From Corylus avellana (taxonomy: Eukaryota > Streptophyta > Magnoliopsida > Fagales > Betulaceae): a stretch of DNA of 64,000 nucleotides. The notes beneath the pieces were generated by a model. That model did not search any database. It saw nothing but the letters and a program-made list of their open reading frames with translations, and was not told the DNA's origin. A program made the position numbers and the translations under genes. The stretch lies in assembly GCF_901000735.1 (NCBI RefSeq), contig NC_081547.1, positions 12,197,156 through 12,261,155 on the forward strand, in the 5' to 3' direction. Positions 23,301 to 34,815 of the stretch are shown piece by piece; the stretch's first letter is position 1; every line of letters begins with the position of its first letter.

Positions 23301-25494
23301 CTTGGCAACCATTAGTTGTGAGCACCTGAAATGCATATTTGAAATTGCTTAAGAAAGTCACCTTTGAGTAAAGAACTTTCGCTAATTTGTCTCCATTTGA
23401 GATCTCCAAATAAACCTGCACAGACATTAAAAATTATATCATATCAAAAGCCAAATGTACTGTCACCAAATCAAAGAGAACAAATGCCGACACATATAAC
23501 ACAAATCATCAACAAAAATTGGAGCACAGAAATGGTAAATGGGAATAAGCTGCATTGGAGTTTTAAGGAACAAAAAGACCATGTAGAACCACATAAATTA
23601 TCCATGAACTACTTTTGTTCTATGCTCTTAACATTACAAAAATTCCTTAGCAATTCTCTTCACTGCTACATGTTGTTTAAATCAGTTGATTAAGGAGCAT
23701 AAGTGCAAATTTAATGTTTATTTTGTCTCTAGTCACTGACCTTCTCCTTTTTCCACAAGCCTTCCACAATTTCTAGCTTAATATTAATTTAATAGACACA
23801 TTTGAAGATATCATTTTTTTTTATAAGTAATCGGCCAATATCATTAAAAGCATAAAGGCGCTCCTAAGTACACAAAAGGTATACAAGATGAAGCACCTAA
23901 CTAGAAGGAATAAAAAAAAAAAAAAAAGCAAATCACTATAGCTAATTGTTAAAGGAGAAACATAGACAGCTGTCCCAAGTTACAAAGTTTTGAAGAAAAA
24001 TGACTTAATCTATTCTAAAGTCCTTTCACGGTCCTCAAAACATCTATCATTCATTTCCTTCCATAAATACCATAAAAGGCATGTAGTCACCATCTTCCAC
24101 ATAGTAGCACTCTGCGTATTGCTGATAGTCGGCCAACAAGCATACAGATCGACTACACATCTAGCCATAACCCAAGGCAAACCAAAAGTTTTGGAGGTAT
24201 AATATATTTCTCAAAAGCTTGAGGTTAAAATTTAGTTAGCACATACTGACATTCGACTCCACAGGCAGAATATAAACTTCAGAATTAATAACTCAACCCT
24301 ATTACTCCAAGCATAGATCTAAAAGTAGAAAAAAAAAATTAGAATTCCATTGCAAACCAGTGTTCTAAAACTGAGAATATACAGGAGCTGGTGCAATATC
24401 TCGCATTACCTTGCTGACACTATTAACTAGATGTCCCTGTGTTTACTGGTTGTTATGCAGATGTTCACTAAACATGAAATTTTAAAGTCAATACTGAAAG
24501 ATAAAGAAAGAACAATCATGTAGGGAAGCAAGTGGCCGAGATCCATGCAACAAGCCAGCCAGCCCACAAAATAGTAAACACAATAAGCAAAAGATGCACT
24601 GCCCACTTATGGCAATCCCAAACTTCCTGCTCTCTCCTTCTTCCCCCACCCACCAACCCCAAGGAGAATGGAATTATAATATTACAAAATGAAATGCATT
24701 TAACATGCTCAACTTAGATAATATCACATACAGCGGTAGGCAATGCGGTAGCAAAGATCTCCGATATAGCTTCAGGGGTGGAAATGTCAACACCTTCCCA
24801 CACCAGAGGCCCAACTTCATCATTCTCAAGCTGCTCTCCTTGCAAGTACACAATACTCGGCTTATATGACTCCAGAGTCTTACAAAACTCTTCTTTGCTT
24901 GGATTCGTCAGAGTCTGAACCTGCAGAATGATAACTATTGTAAAAGGAGCCACAGAAAAATGAACTAGGAAATATAAGCATGTGACACATTTCATATCTG
25001 ATACTCATTACATAAAAGTTGCAACGAAAAATCAAATATTGCACCTCCAAACGTCCAGAAGATACCAACTCCGGAAAGGGGTATCTCGGCTTATCCTCTG
25101 CATCATCCTTCTTAAGTTTATCTCCGGAATTTTCCCCACAGGTGACAGCAAGAAGACTACAAGATTGTTTTGAAGCTCCTTGAGGATGAAACATCATTTG
25201 CAATGCAAGTTTTCTTTCCCGGGGAGTAGATACCCCAATTATCTCCTGCAACAAAGCCTCACAAGCTCCTTACAGAAGAGTTGAATCCGAAAATCATGAC
25301 ATCCACTGGATTAAAACCCTCAATTGCAGTACCAATTTCCACCCTAGAGAAGATCACCCAGAACAAATCCAGAGCCACAAGCAAAACAAAAAATCTAACC
25401 AGAAAACAATCCAAATCCTGCAAGAATTCACAACCCAAACACTAGAAGACCCTAATCACTGAATCCAGGAAACAAACAAACCAAAGCCTATACC
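17340..25494 (-). CDS. ARID4: ARID4-like protein: ARID DNA-binding domain + PHD finger, 777 aa
   Basis: Spliced minus-strand gene, read exon by exon. Non-coding exon 1 ends at 25494. The coding exons are 25245-25045 (ATG 25197), 24920-24732, 23415-23362, 23173-23085, 22300-22024, 21870-21814, 21694-21663, 21332-21197, 21119-20946, 19683-19066, 18423-18286, 18213-18115, 17866-17766, 17667-17577 and 17465-17340 (stop TGA). All introns are GT-AG, all phases agree, and the total is 2334 nt. Residues about 594-693 form an ARID domain (EEFLKDVMQFLILRGHTR to RHYETYLLEYE). Residues 701-751 form a PHD finger with Cys701, 704, 715, 718, His723, Cys726, 748 and 751. The N-terminal half is the conserved plant ARID4 region; the middle, encoded by the 618-bp exon, is basic and low-complexity. 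Known family role: nuclear chromatin factor binding AT-rich DNA and probably histone tails. Arabidopsis ARID4 is of similar length. The exon 1 boundary is the least certain part. Confidence 0.93.
22377..22410. repeat. Poly(C)/poly(A) tract in an ARID4 intron
   Basis: A C-rich run (about 16 C after CCCCT) directly followed by about 17 A, inside the intron between 22301 and 23084. Prone to sequencing or assembly length errors. Confidence 0.8.
23812..24195 (-). mobile_element. 5'-truncated LINE (L1-type) 3' end in ARID4 intron 3
   Basis: The minus strand reads as the C-terminal end of a plant L1-type reverse transcriptase: a W-rich stretch with MWKMVTTCLLWYLWKEMNDR followed by CFEDRERTLE, then a stop and a 3' end running into an A-rich tail at 23813-23822. 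It lies within the 1.3-kb intron 24731-23416, in the same orientation as the host gene. In-frame stops show it is dead. No exon sequence is disturbed. Confidence 0.8.
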
Positions 25495-27530
25495 TTTATC
25501 ACAGATATACGAGCAAACTCAATCAACTTCCCCTCACTGATCGAATCAAAACGACAGAAAGCCCTCAATTTCAATGTCGAACGCTGCTGAAATCGAGAAA
25601 ATAGCAGAGACCTAGATGGAAAAAAACGGGAAAACTCACCGCCTCAGATGACAAAACAGAAAAACTGACCGACCCATATGGGAAATCAAAGGACTTTCAA
25701 CTACCCAGATGAGGAAATCAAGAAATATCGACGACCCAAGTGAGTACGCAGCTTGTAAAATCATAAACAAGCACGGAATAGAGAAGCAAGTACGAAAAGG
25801 TAACCCTAGGCACTTAAAATTCACACCCAATATTTTTATTTCGACAAAGAATCTATAAAAATAAGAATTTTTTTTATCTCACAAATTACACTCCACGAAA
25901 GAAACACAAATCAAAATTTAAATGCCCATAATCACTAAAATCAAATTACATTATTCCCAAATGTTAAAAAAGTGGGTGTCAGACAAATACATTACCACAT
26001 ATCTAACCTCAGGTCAAACATCAAAACTAGGAAAAAAAAAAAAAAGAAGAGAGAGAGAGGGGAAGAGAGAGACAGAGACAGATTTACAATTTTAAGGGCC
26101 TTTGACGAACTCATAAAGTAAAAGTTCTGATTGGAAACCGAACAGAAAAATCCAAAGGTGTAAATGTGAACAATTATTAAACAAGTACTAGCAGAAAGAC
26201 TCTTTTTTTCTTCAAAGGATTGAGGCAACCAAATAGTAGGGCCTAAATTCAATAAGATAAAAGGTTTTTTAGGATAATTTGCATCAAGTGGGTGGCCATA
26301 TGATTCGGACTTTGTGAATGTAATAACGTTGTCAGTGCTCCAATCGACAGATTAAAAGTCAAAGAAAAGCTCAGGATTAATTAGTACTTTTACTAGTACT
26401 CCTAGATATATCTTTCTTTCGGTTATGTATTTTTTTTTCCTTTGGTTTCTTGTTGATCTTCGTTTGGCTACACGAGTGCTCTTCCCACTTGTTCGAAGCT
26501 CTCCAGTTCGTCACCCGCTCGTCGCTCTCTCTCTCTCTCTCTCGCACGCACGCACGCACGCACGAAGTGCGGTGTAAAACATTACTCGCCTTTAGACGCA
26601 AAATCCCTGGAAAGGAGTAGTAGGAAAGGTGTTCTTTGTCGACTGAGTATACATAAATTTTGTTGAAGTCGACATGAGAGGAAAATGGGGAGCATTATTT
26701 ACCGTCTAATTGTAAACATATGAACCTGAAGCTGCTGATTACGGGAGCCTTTCTGTGTCATTTTTTGTTAAAAAATATATATATATAGTTATAAAAGAGT
26801 ACAAAAGTTCGTTTTAATCGGGAAAATTAAGGAAAATTGTACATTACAGAGTTCTTAGCCATTCTTGGTAGGATAGTTGTTGGTTATTTTACTTCTTCTC
26901 TCCCAAAATCGTTCGTGTTTCATCAAATCACAATGAGAGTTCTTTGTATTGCCCTGATGGCCTGAAGTCCTGTATGGGTCAAAAATTAGAGGAAAATGGA
27001 TCTAAAACAAAAAACTAGAAAATATCCAAAACGTTGACGCATTCTCTTCTATTTTATATTTTTTTTGCATTGATTCGGTTATATTAAGGTTTATTGTTGG
27101 ATTTTCCAACCCTTTTTTATGTTGTGTTCTGGGGTCGGTCCCTTCCCTTTTTCTCTTATATATATAAAATTATAAGAGATATCTTTTACATATTTTCATC
27201 GGAATGAGAGTGAAAAGTCGGGCAGTTAATGGTAAAAATGTGAAGAACATGTTTTTTCTCTTCGTTATGCAATAGAATATCGAGTGATGATAGAGAGAAC
27301 ACGGGTGTCCATCACACCCGTGTTTTTTATTATTTTTTAATATTTTTTATTTTTATTTTTAACTATAATATTAAAATATATTATTTTAATATTAAAAAAT
27401 ATTCCCATGTTATAACTCTAGAATATCAGTCTAATGCCTCAACCTGTTATGGGTAGATTAATTAGGTTTATTAACTTAGAGCCTAAGAGGCATAAAAGTA
27501 CTTAGTTGGAAGTCCAAAGCAATTAATAAT
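25495..27530. other. ARID4 upstream region and intergenic DNA
   Basis: Holds the putative 5' end and promoter of ARID4 (25495-25830), GA-rich DNA at 26035-26080, a (CT)n(CGCA)n microsatellite at 26523-26563 and a short hairpin at 27299-27325 (AACACGGGTGT arms). No other gene seen. Confidence 0.5.
26523..26563. repeat. (CT)n(GCAC)n compound microsatellite
   Basis: Ten CT dinucleotides followed by five GCAC-type tetranucleotides. Confidence 0.9.
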
Positions 27531-28716
27531 GGGTAATTACTTTTTCTTGCCATCAACTATAACGCATTGTTAATTTCTCCTCATGAACTGTGTTAACCTT
27601 ACTGCCCGACCCTATCATACTACCATTTTCTTTTCAAAACCCCTATTCCGTCAATCAAACTCATTAAAAAATTTGAAATGACCTAAATACCCTAACTTTA
27701 TAAACAAAAATTACATATAATACCCTTAAAATTAAACAAATTCAAAAATATATATATTATTAATACATCCGTACTAATTTCAAAAAAAAAAAATCAAAAA
27801 TCAAAATTAAAAAATTAAATAAAAATTAAAAAAAAATATATATAAATATATTATAATTAAAAAAACACTTATAAATTAATTTATAAAAATAAAAAAAAGT
27901 AAACATAAAAAACGAAAAAACAGTTAAAAAAGACTCAAACTAAAAGAAAAAATATCAATGCAAAATCAGTCAATGTGGTTGCCTAAATTAAAAATCCATC
28001 TGTGTAATATAAAAACAAAAATAATAATAATTCAGAGATTATCGGGATAAGCCAAAATAACAATTTAGTCCCTATAATCAAATTCTGTCAAAATACTTGA
28101 CGGACTCCATTAGTGTATCACGTCATCACCAATAGAATGATGATACTATCATTCTTAATTAAAAGTAAATAAATATATTAAATATATAAACTATTTTAAA
28201 AAAAAAATTGGGGGGTGGCTCCCAACCAGCAACCACCCCTCTGTGGGAGGAGGTGCCCACCCCATAAATGGTCGGGGGTGGCTCGCCGCCACCCCCAGCG
28301 AGATCTAGGAATGGCCCAACGACCACCCCACCTGAGGGGTTGCACGTGAGCCACCCCAGGGTGGCCAAGGGTGGTCGCGCGCCACCCCCGTGGGTTGGGG
28401 GGTGGCGGTGAGCCACCCCTAGGTGGCTTGTTGGCCACCCCCTCCCCAAAGGGGGTGGCTGCCGGTTGTTTTTAAATTAATTTATAAATTTCATATATTA
28501 TATTTTTTGTTTGAATTTTTTATTTTGAGGTATTTTTGTCTTTTAATGAGATTTTACATCTAAAAGAGAATATTCCATCCAATTTAACGATTTTGATTAA
28601 TGGAATGGGGTTTTGAGAAGAAAATGGTAGTCTGATAAGGTCGGGCAGTAAGATTGACAAATCATGGAGAAAATTGATAATGCGTTATAGTTTATGGGAA
28701 AAAAATGTAATAACCT
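27531..28716. mobile_element. Mutator-like non-autonomous element with about 140-bp TIRs and a GC-rich core
   Basis: The left arm from 27531 (GGGTAATTAC) and the reverse complement of the right arm from 28716 (AGGTTATTAC) align for about 140 bp. Shared words in order are AACTATAACGCATT, TTACTGCCCGACC, ACTACCATTTTCTT and CTCAAAACCCC-type sequence. Flanked by the direct repeat CAATTAATAAT (27520-27530 and 28717-28727, 11 bp). No transposase is present. The AT-rich interior contains an abrupt GC-rich block at 28208-28470. Confidence 0.88.
28208..28470. repeat. GC-rich GGGGTGGC/GCCACCCC array
   Basis: About 260 bp made of many copies of GGGTGGC in both orientations (GGTGGCTC, GCCACCCC, GGTGGTCG), with far higher GC than the host element. 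It gives long open frames on the minus strand that I regard as composition artefacts. Confidence 0.85.
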
Positions 28717-28839
28717 CAATTAATAATTATAGTAAATACATAACATGAAACATTGATTGTGGAAAGAGTAGGGTCAAAACATCTTAAATGTTAACATGAT
28801 GATGAAATATTAGAAGTGTATCTTTTCTGCCCTATGGAA

Positions 28840-29340
28840 CATATTAACTTTTATCAGATTTTGAGGATGTGGAACCTTTGGAAAAATTTGTGGAGGAGCT
28901 TTACGACCTAAGTGAGTACATACTTACATGAATACTTGTTGTTACTTTTTTTCAATAGCATGATTATGTTATGTGTACCAAGCATGCATCTTTGCAACTG
29001 TCATGAAATGTATTTTGGATTACTATGAATCCTATTTTGTGAAAACATATGTTAACTAAACAAGATGTCGAAAATGGTGAGATTTGTAGAAGCATGCATG
29101 TAAAATATGAAAATAAATAAATAAATTACATTGTATGACATGATACACCGGTACGTGCGGAATAACGGTCATAGGCTTACTATACAAGTTAATTGTGACG
29201 TCACACATTGCATGTGTGTGACCAAGGGGATATGCTTATATAGAGCATGCTCTCTCTAAATGGTATGATACATTTTGGAATAAATCTAATAACAAAACCG
29301 TGTGGGCTGAGGCTCAAAGCGGAAAACATCATACCACTTG
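28840..29340 (+). mobile_element. Decayed LTR fragment (family of 39234-41323)
   Basis: Matches the block 40080-40430 in order: AAGTGAGTACATACTTACAT, GCATGCATCTTTGCAACT, GACATGATACACCGGTACG and GGCTTACTATACAAGTTAA. Ends are not defined. Confidence 0.6.
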
Positions 29341-29357
29341 AAGCGAGGTTATTAAGT

Positions 29358-29617
29358 TAATTTGATATTTATTTCGATAGTTGTATTCCTTAACGTGATG
29401 CATTTGATTAATAACTAATCTCCAAGGTAACACACAACTTTGTAGGAGTAGTAGTTGAATCAGAGTAATCTTCTTGGTTGTAAGTTTTAAAAAGACAATG
29501 AGTTCAAGAAGAATAAAACATAAGAAATATATTTTTATTAAATCATTGTCATTTGTTGGGAAGTTTAGGGTGAGTAACAAATTCTTTCATGCATGGCTTG
29601 CAAAATGGTGCAACATC
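29358..29617. repeat. Dispersed repeat, uninterrupted copy
   Basis: This 260-bp stretch is homologous to 31280-31440 plus 32184-32290, which is the same sequence split by a Mutator-like insertion. Shared words are TTGGTTGTAAGTTTTAAAAA, GAGTTCAAGAAGAAT and CATTTGTTGGGAAGTTTAGG. Confidence 0.8.
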
Positions 29618-30155
29618 TTGATTAATTCCAGTTTTATTCAACTAAAGTAATGGAAAATGAACTAAACCTAATAGTATTCACAGTAGCTAGCAATTTGCTG
29701 AAATAGCTTAAACGCCTCTTCCTTCAGCTTCAGCAATTTGTTGTCTTTGGTTAGTGTGAACAGTGCTCAGAAATTTTTTTTGAAAATTGTTCACTCACCA
29801 AAGAATAAAAAAACATTATAATTTAATCTCTCTTAAATGTAGACCTTAATTTATTGTTAATCTATCTGAATACAGTAGCCATTTGAAAAAGTAATAATTT
29901 GTATGGGGTACGTATGTAGGTGGTAAGTAGTCCGACAACCAAAAAGGATATGAAGCTCCAATTATCAAAATCTATTGTATTTCTTTCTCAATTAATTACT
30001 TGTTCACCTAGTCATATAGGATACTATTGTTGTAAAGAGATAACCATGTATTGTAATTTATTCATTTATAAATAAAGGAACACATCCCTGCATTACGATC
30101 AAGGCATTTTAACAATTTCAAGTGTTTGATCTTATAAATAACAACTATGTTATTA
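29618..30155. other. Intergenic, no feature seen
   Basis: AT-rich sequence with no domain or element ends recognised. Confidence 0.5.
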
Positions 30156-30910
30156 TATGTTACACCTAAATTTACACTAGGGTTATTGGGCCTATCATTT
30201 GGCAATCAAGCCCATAGCCCGTTGATCCAGGTAAAAGCTCAGCACATTCATATGGGCTTTGTAGGAAGTAACCCAGTTTCGGAAGCATGAACACAACGTC
30301 ACTTCACCCAGCTCACACTCTCGGAAGACCATGCTCACCTGACTCGTATCATTTATTGAACCAACGATGTACACAATGGATGAATATGACAATTATGGAC
30401 AAGATATGCACCGATCATGTTAACAGCTTGATTATAGCTTAATCAATGGGTCGGTTACGATCCACACTTAAATAACATAGACGGTTATGTGCCATTCTTT
30501 GGATCACGCCAGCCACGGTAACCGCGGCATACCATTCTCGGAACGATATCAATAGCATGAACGGTTTCTCATCAACCATAACGATCAGGGAATCAGAATA
30601 TTAACTTCTTCGTCCATTACGACCAGAATCCCGGATCCTCCACCCGATCATCACCACCATCCTCATAGTGCCTAATTATAAAAGGCTCATAGATAACATA
30701 AACAAGTATACACATGATTTATACTCTACTAAGCTCTATATTGAGTTTGCACAGACACTGAATCGGAGGAGGAATGCCTTGGCCACGACCTGGTGCATCC
30801 TTTTAACGAGTGTTGTTATTTTGCAGGAAAGAAAGAACGTACCATCTCAATATTACAGATTTGCCCTTGGGTCCATCATACCGGAAACTGTACCAACATT
30901 ATATAAACCC
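30156..30910 (+). mobile_element. Gypsy-type LTR remnant
   Basis: Begins near TGTTACACCTAAATTTACAC, carries a TATA-like TTATAAAAGGCTCATAG at about 30675 and, downstream, the R-U5-like stretch ATCGGAGGAGGAATGCC ... CCTGGTGCATCCTTTTAACG ... TTTTGCAGG. That order is typical of plant gypsy LTRs. No TSD or internal coding region was found; the right end is approximate. Confidence 0.5.
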
Positions 30911-31450
30911 ATATTTCTAGTGGTGTCAAGACCAATACATAACAATAAGATTGATTAAAAGGAGAGGAAATTATATTTAACATTCCTTTTATTTTTATTT
31001 TTATTTGATTTTAAGATTTTCGTTTTTAATTTTAATACTATTCACTTTTATATAAAATTAAAAACTTAAATAACGTAAAATTATAATTACACCTCTAAAT
31101 GACAAAAGAAAAAAAAAAAAAAAAAAAAAAAAAAAGAAAGGAACTGAGTTGAGCATATTATTTTTCAAGAATGGGAATTACTTGCAATTTGGTGTAAGCG
31201 AATTGTAGCCAATTCGAGCAGCTAACGAGAGAAGACTCTAATGTGGTTGACTTGTCCAAGTAAGATATGGTCTTGGTTAGTTTGATATTTAGTTAGTGTT
31301 GTTCCTTATCATGATGTATTTGATTGATAACTACTCTCCAAGATAACACACAAATTCGTGTGAATAGTAGTTGAGTCAAATTAATCTTTCTTGGTTGTAA
31401 GTTTTAAAAAGACGAAGAGTTCAAGAAGAATACACATGAACTTTTTTTTA

Positions 31451-32173
31451 GAGATAAATGCAAAATTGGTCCATGTAGTTGGCCTAAATTATAAATTACT
31501 CAATGTGATATAAAAAATAATTTATAGGTACTTGTAGTTGGCTTAAATTATAAATCACTCAATGTGGTATAAAAAATAATTTATAGGTCCTCAAGGTAGA
31601 CCAAAATAACTATTTACTCATTGAAATCAATTTTTGTTAAGTTTGCCACGTCATACCCAATAAAAACGTGACATGTCATTATTAATTTCTGACTTTTAAA
31701 ATGACAATTAGGATCTTCCACATCACTTTAGGACGCTAGCTAAGATTACACACCAACCCTCACTCCACGTCATACGCACGAAGTAAAACTTTTGGGATAG
31801 AAGAGATTAGGTTAATTTACTATAGCAGTATAACGTACAGTGATGGTTGATGTGTAATATTAGCTAGGGTCCTAAAATGATGTGAAAAATCTTAGTTGTC
31901 ATTTTTTAAAGTTAAAAATTAATAATAATACATGTCTCATTTTTATTGGGTATGACGTGACAAAGTAACAGATTCTGTTAAGTTACTTAACGAAAATTGA
32001 TTTCAGGGAGTAAACTATTATTTTGGTTTACCCTAAGGACTTACAAATTATTTTTTATACCACATGGAGTGATTTGTAATTTAGATCAACTACAGAGACT
32101 TATAAATTATTTTTTATACTATAGGGAGTTATTTGTAATTTTAATTTAGGCCAACTACAAGGACCAATTTTAC
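31451..32173. mobile_element. Mutator-like long-TIR element, copy A
   Basis: The two arms (about 31451-31760 and 31840-32173) are inverted repeats over some 300 bp. The left starts GAGATAAATGCAAAATTGGT and the right ends ACAAGGACCAATTTTAC. Each arm contains a tandemly doubled 60-bp subterminal unit with ATAAAAAATAATTTATAGGT. It splits the dispersed repeat also found intact at 29358-29617. The last nine or so bases of the right tip seem missing (poly-T follows), so the TSD is not readable. Confidence 0.8.
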
Positions 32174-32299
32174 TTTTTTTTTTTTTATCAAATCATTTTC
32201 ATTTGTTGGGAAGTTTAGGTTCTTTGAACTATCCTAATGAAGTGAAAGTTTAAGGTAAGTAACAACTTCTTTCATGCATAACTTGCAGCGGAGCAACAT

Positions 32300-33355
32300 T
32301 GAGTAGAGTAGCGAAAATGTATAAATAAAATATTGAAATTGTAGGTGCTTTGAAAAAGGTAGATAGTTAAAATAAAGAAATGTAAAATTTTTAATTATTT
32401 TGACCGATAAATTTGGTGAGACTACTGTGAATGCTCTGAACTGTATGTACAGAAAAAAAAATTATTTTTTAAAGATGTCAAGCATATTGACAAACCATTT
32501 TGGTACACCATGGACGGCTAACATTTCAGCCGCAAACAGCTATCAACCTTTACTTTTACTTGAGCTATAGACTGTAGACATATATACCATTGTTGGCTTC
32601 CTAAACGAGGCTAAATTATGAAATCTAGCAAAGTTAGATTTTCATTGCAACAAATCTTCACATGGTAGTCATTGATTTTTCAAACATTAATTAAGTTTAA
32701 AAACCTCGTAAATGTTTTTCATTTATTTGAAAAAATATTCTCGGAAACTTCTTTCACGATCATGGTGAAGGTTAGAACAGAAACTAATAAGATTAAAAAC
32801 ACAGCATGAATATCTCCAGCATGGATGCTGTAGGAGCTCTCTTTGTGGCCCAACAACGAAATAATGGTGAAGTGCTGCCATTTTTGTCTACTAGAAAACG
32901 CTGCTGCCAACATCAAAGAATTGATAATGGGGGCACAAAATATCTTAATTTGGGGCCAGCCCACTTGTAAATTGTAATGGCCTTATTGTAACAGACAAGA
33001 AAAGAAAGTGACAGGCAAGAAGGATAAGTCATAATTATCTTACAATCGAATTGGAAACAAAAGTACCGCTTCTTTTCGGTCGAAAATAGCTGTTTTTTAC
33101 ACTCACAGAAACAGCAAAACACATGCGACACAAATCCCTACTCCTAAAAACTTTTCTGTTCCCACCGATCATCTTCATCATACTTATTAGCTTCGGATCT
33201 AAACCTGAAGTTAAATAGTAATAGAAGGGTGTATGGATTATAAAGTATTAGGGGAGTAAATAAATAAATCCGTTCGACAATCCGTCGGGCTCGACAAACT
33301 TCGATAGAAGCTCGTGAGCCTGCCTCGTATAAAGCTCAACCCGACTTGTATTTAT
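32300..33355. other. Intergenic DNA downstream of the FLZ gene
   Basis: No supported gene. The part next to 33360 should contain the FLZ 3' untranslated region. Confidence 0.5.
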
Positions 33356-33359
33356 GAAT

Positions 33360-33950
33360 CTATGACACTATCGCCCAATTTCGTTGGCAACGGATAGACC
33401 TGTGCTCGCGCCTCTGTTGGAGTTCTTCTAGGAGGATCTGAGTCTCACTTGGGCCGATGTTGCAGCGATGCCTATAAGATGCCACCATTTTCTTGGTGGA
33501 AGTTTCTAGTTCTCTCATTTCATCCAAAGCAATCTGTCGGCTCCGGCACTCTATACTGCAAAAGCCTTGGTCTCCCCTGCATTAACGTAATACCAAACAA
33601 TTTTAGCTCCAACAATAAACAATCCTCAGAGCAAGATAATTAATCTCTAATTAACCAAGAAATTAACATTAATTATTGATGTGTTATTACCTGTACATGT
33701 ACACATCTTTATCGGGGCATAATTTCTTGTTGCATAATTGACATGTTTTCAGAAAGCAAGAATATTCAAGGGGTTTGGTCTGAGAGGAGGGCTTGCAGCT
33801 CCTCAACGCGGATTTCACAAGGATGTTGGATTCACCATGTGAAATCTGTACAAGGATTCGCAACCCAACAGCTAATGACTTCTTTTCTGAGCACGCATGG
33901 CCTCCATAGCTATCTTCCAATCTGAAGGGGCTCTTGAACCTTGGAAGCAT
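33360..33950 (-). CDS. FCS-like zinc finger (FLZ/DUF581) protein, 158 aa
   Basis: Two exons on the minus strand: 33950-33691 and 33576-33360 (stop TAG). The 114-bp GT-AG intron splits Arg87, the usual FLZ intron position inside the zinc finger. The FLZ domain reads FLKTCQLCNKKL...DVYMYR followed by GDQGFCSIECRSRQIALDEM. The metal ligands are Cys70, Cys73, Cys93 (in the FCS signature) and Cys97. Family knowledge: FLZ proteins are plant-specific, small, and bind SnRK1 kinase subunits as adaptors in energy and stress signalling, in nucleus or cytoplasm. Length is typical. The ATG at 33950 begins MLPRFKSPFRLEDS; an upstream in-frame ATG at 34052 is less likely because it would read through the GA microsatellite. 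I cannot assign a numbered FLZ orthologue. Confidence 0.93.
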
Positions 33951-33960
33951 CTTGGTGCAC

Positions 33961-33981
33961 AGAGAGAGAGAGAGAGAGAGG
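33961..33981. repeat. (GA)n microsatellite in the FLZ 5' leader
   Basis: GA dinucleotides (CT on the transcribed strand) immediately upstream of the FLZ start codon, comparable with the tract upstream of the subtilase ATG. Confidence 0.7.
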
Positions 33982-34101
33982 GGAATATGATGAGAGTTCT
34001 GCTGTGAAGGGGTGATGGATATTTGAAGGCGCTTTGTCCACAGTACCCACACAAGAAAAAAATAGTAGTGTAAGAGGAGAAAGTGACAGCAATTTTGCTT
34101 T

Positions 34102-34107
34102 CACGTG
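34102..34107. promoter_or_regulatory. G-box CACGTG upstream of FLZ
   Basis: Palindromic CACGTG about 150 bp upstream of the FLZ ATG, a core bZIP/bHLH site. FLZ genes are often stress- or sugar-responsive, so a role is plausible, but a 6-bp match alone is weak evidence. Confidence 0.4.
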
Positions 34108-34438
34108 CTGGATTTTATTTGTTTTATATTATAATAATGTTTACTGCGTTTTGTATCGCATGTTTTTCCCAAGGATAAATGTTTAATATTATAATATATA
34201 ATTAAGAGCTGTAAAAAGTTTTTTTGTTTGGACCCACCAAAAGCAAAAGGTGTTGCTACGTTTAAATATAATGTGAAACGTGAAAAATGTGAAGCACTAT
34301 TGTATTAAATTATTTTCGTTTCCGTCCCCGACCATATAAAGGACGGTGGGTAAAGAGAAAGTAGCAATCAATAATCTTGACCGTTGGATCATTGAGAGTG
34401 TAAATTAATAAACATGTCGAGTGATATTGTATTAGAGA

Positions 34439-34564
34439 AGTGTTAGAGAGCCAAATAAATAAATTTTTAAAAAAATATAATTTTATCTCTCTTGTCTACC
34501 ACTTATGGTCTGCCATGTCAATTTAAAATTTTTTCTAAGGTCATTTATTTGGCTCTCTAGCACT
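34439..34564. mobile_element. MITE, AGTGYTAGAGAGCCAAA family (copy 2)
   Basis: Starts AGTGTTAGAGAGCCAAATAA and ends TTATTTGGCTCTCTAGCACT: near-perfect 20-bp inverted tips. Central ATGGTCTGCCATGTC. Flanks ATTAGAGA and ATTATAGA are similar but offset, so the TSD is uncertain. Confidence 0.75.
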
Positions 34565-34815
34565 CCCCATTATAGAAAGGTTTGGAACCTGTCTATCGGG
34601 ATTGGAATCCCCGACAATAGTGGAAATTGGGTAGCGTGGGACTAGCTAGTCCATGGAAATCCCAACAAATTCGAAAAGTGCTTTTGTGAAGAACAATTAC
34701 TTTTATTTAAATTGAGTTAGAGTATGGTTAAAAATTATATTTTTATTTTACAATTATTTTGAATCATTTGCTTCTTTTTTTTCAGAAAAAAAAAACTAAA
34801 GTTTGGTTAGAAATT

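Noticed and set aside
27299..27325. Hairpin with AACACGGGTGT arms followed by T6, like a bacterial terminator
   Set aside because: Rho-independent termination has no meaning in plant nuclear DNA; a short chance or MITE-derived palindrome is more likely.
28159..28449. Two long minus-strand frames rich in Gly, Pro and Trp
   Set aside because: They are translations of the GGGTGGC repeat core of a Mutator-like element; the composition explains them fully.
32719..33131. Cys-rich minus-strand frames downstream of FLZ
   Set aside because: No zinc-finger spacing or known family; probably 3' flank of the FLZ gene.
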